Origin: Ruminococcaceae bacterium UBA3323
GTDB lineage: Bacteria > Bacillota > Clostridia > Oscillospirales > Acutalibacteraceae
Direction: 5' to 3'
Assembly (NCBI GenBank): GCA_002361935.1
Contig: DESD01000044.1
Coordinates: 1 to 14,067, forward strand
Length of the DNA stretch: 14,067 bases
In this document: positions 14,045 to 14,067 of the stretch, piece by piece
How the letters are laid out: every line of letters starts with the position of its first letter
How positions within the stretch are numbered: the stretch's first letter is position 1
Notes under the pieces: model-generated
The model's input: the letters and a program-made list of their open reading frames with translations, nothing else
Databases searched by the model: none
Told to the model about the DNA's origin: nothing
Translations under genes and position numbers: made by a program

Positions 14045-14067
14045 TGGCAGAGGTATAAGGATTCGAA
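14045..14067 (-). tRNA. 3' end of a tRNA, cut by the window edge
   Basis: Reading the minus strand: the T-loop TTCGAAT (14067-14061), the 3' strand of the T-stem CCTTA, the 3' acceptor strand TACCTCT, discriminator G and an encoded CCA (14047-14045). All lengths (7, 5, 7, 1, 3) are canonical, and a terminator follows at once. The anticodon is outside the window, so the amino acid cannot be given; the 5' end should begin with AGAGGTA if pairing is perfect. Confidence 0.8.

Overview
The window looks like a piece of chromosome from a low-GC Firmicute of the Clostridia, probably a gut or other plant-polysaccharide-degrading anaerobe. The reasons are the AT-rich sequence, strong Shine-Dalgarno sites, tightly overlapping sugar genes, a cytoplasmic GH43 glycosidase and FemABX/VanY-type cell-wall enzymes. 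No species can be named from the sequence alone.

Left half (135-7497): an L-rhamnose utilisation locus. A TetR-family regulator (6919-7497, +) is divergent from a minus-strand operon that reads, in transcription order, GH43 glycosidase, an NAD(P)-dependent epimerase with a C-terminal zinc ribbon, rhaB (rhamnulokinase), rhaA (L-rhamnose isomerase) and rhaD (rhamnulose-1-phosphate aldolase). The genes are joined by 1-4 base overlaps (TAATG, ATGA). The shared intergenic region has a perfect 10-bp inverted repeat that overlaps the -35 box of the operon and the -10 box of tetR. Together the genes would release sugar from imported oligosaccharides and convert L-rhamnose to dihydroxyacetone phosphate and L-lactaldehyde. 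The operon has two lesions. rhaA has a single-base frameshift that cuts off its last ~49 residues. The epimerase is a chimera: an internal scrap of one SDR gene is joined in frame to an almost complete second SDR gene that has lost its own start.

Middle (7498-8088): no intact gene. It holds a terminator, an AT-rich hairpin, the C-terminal 46 codons of a tyrosine recombinase (fossil), and a 39-nt hairpin followed by a conserved tail.

Right half (8089-13433, all minus): femABX-like aminoacyltransferase with its own terminator, then vanR-like regulator, vanS-like kinase, a membrane-anchored protein of unknown function, a VanY-type D,D-carboxypeptidase, and a GNAT acetyltransferase. No vanH/A/X ligase genes are present, so this is better read as a cell-wall sensing and remodelling module than as glycopeptide resistance. 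An almost identical 18-bp element lies upstream of both vanR and femX, and a more divergent version lies upstream of vanY, suggesting one VanR-type regulon.

Right edge (13434-14067): a second copy of the 39-nt hairpin repeat, a non-coding stretch with small repeats, two strong terminators, and the 3' end of a minus-strand tRNA cut by the window edge. The integrase fossil, the paired hairpin repeats and the tRNA end suggest, but do not prove, that the van-like module is an old insertion at a tRNA locus.
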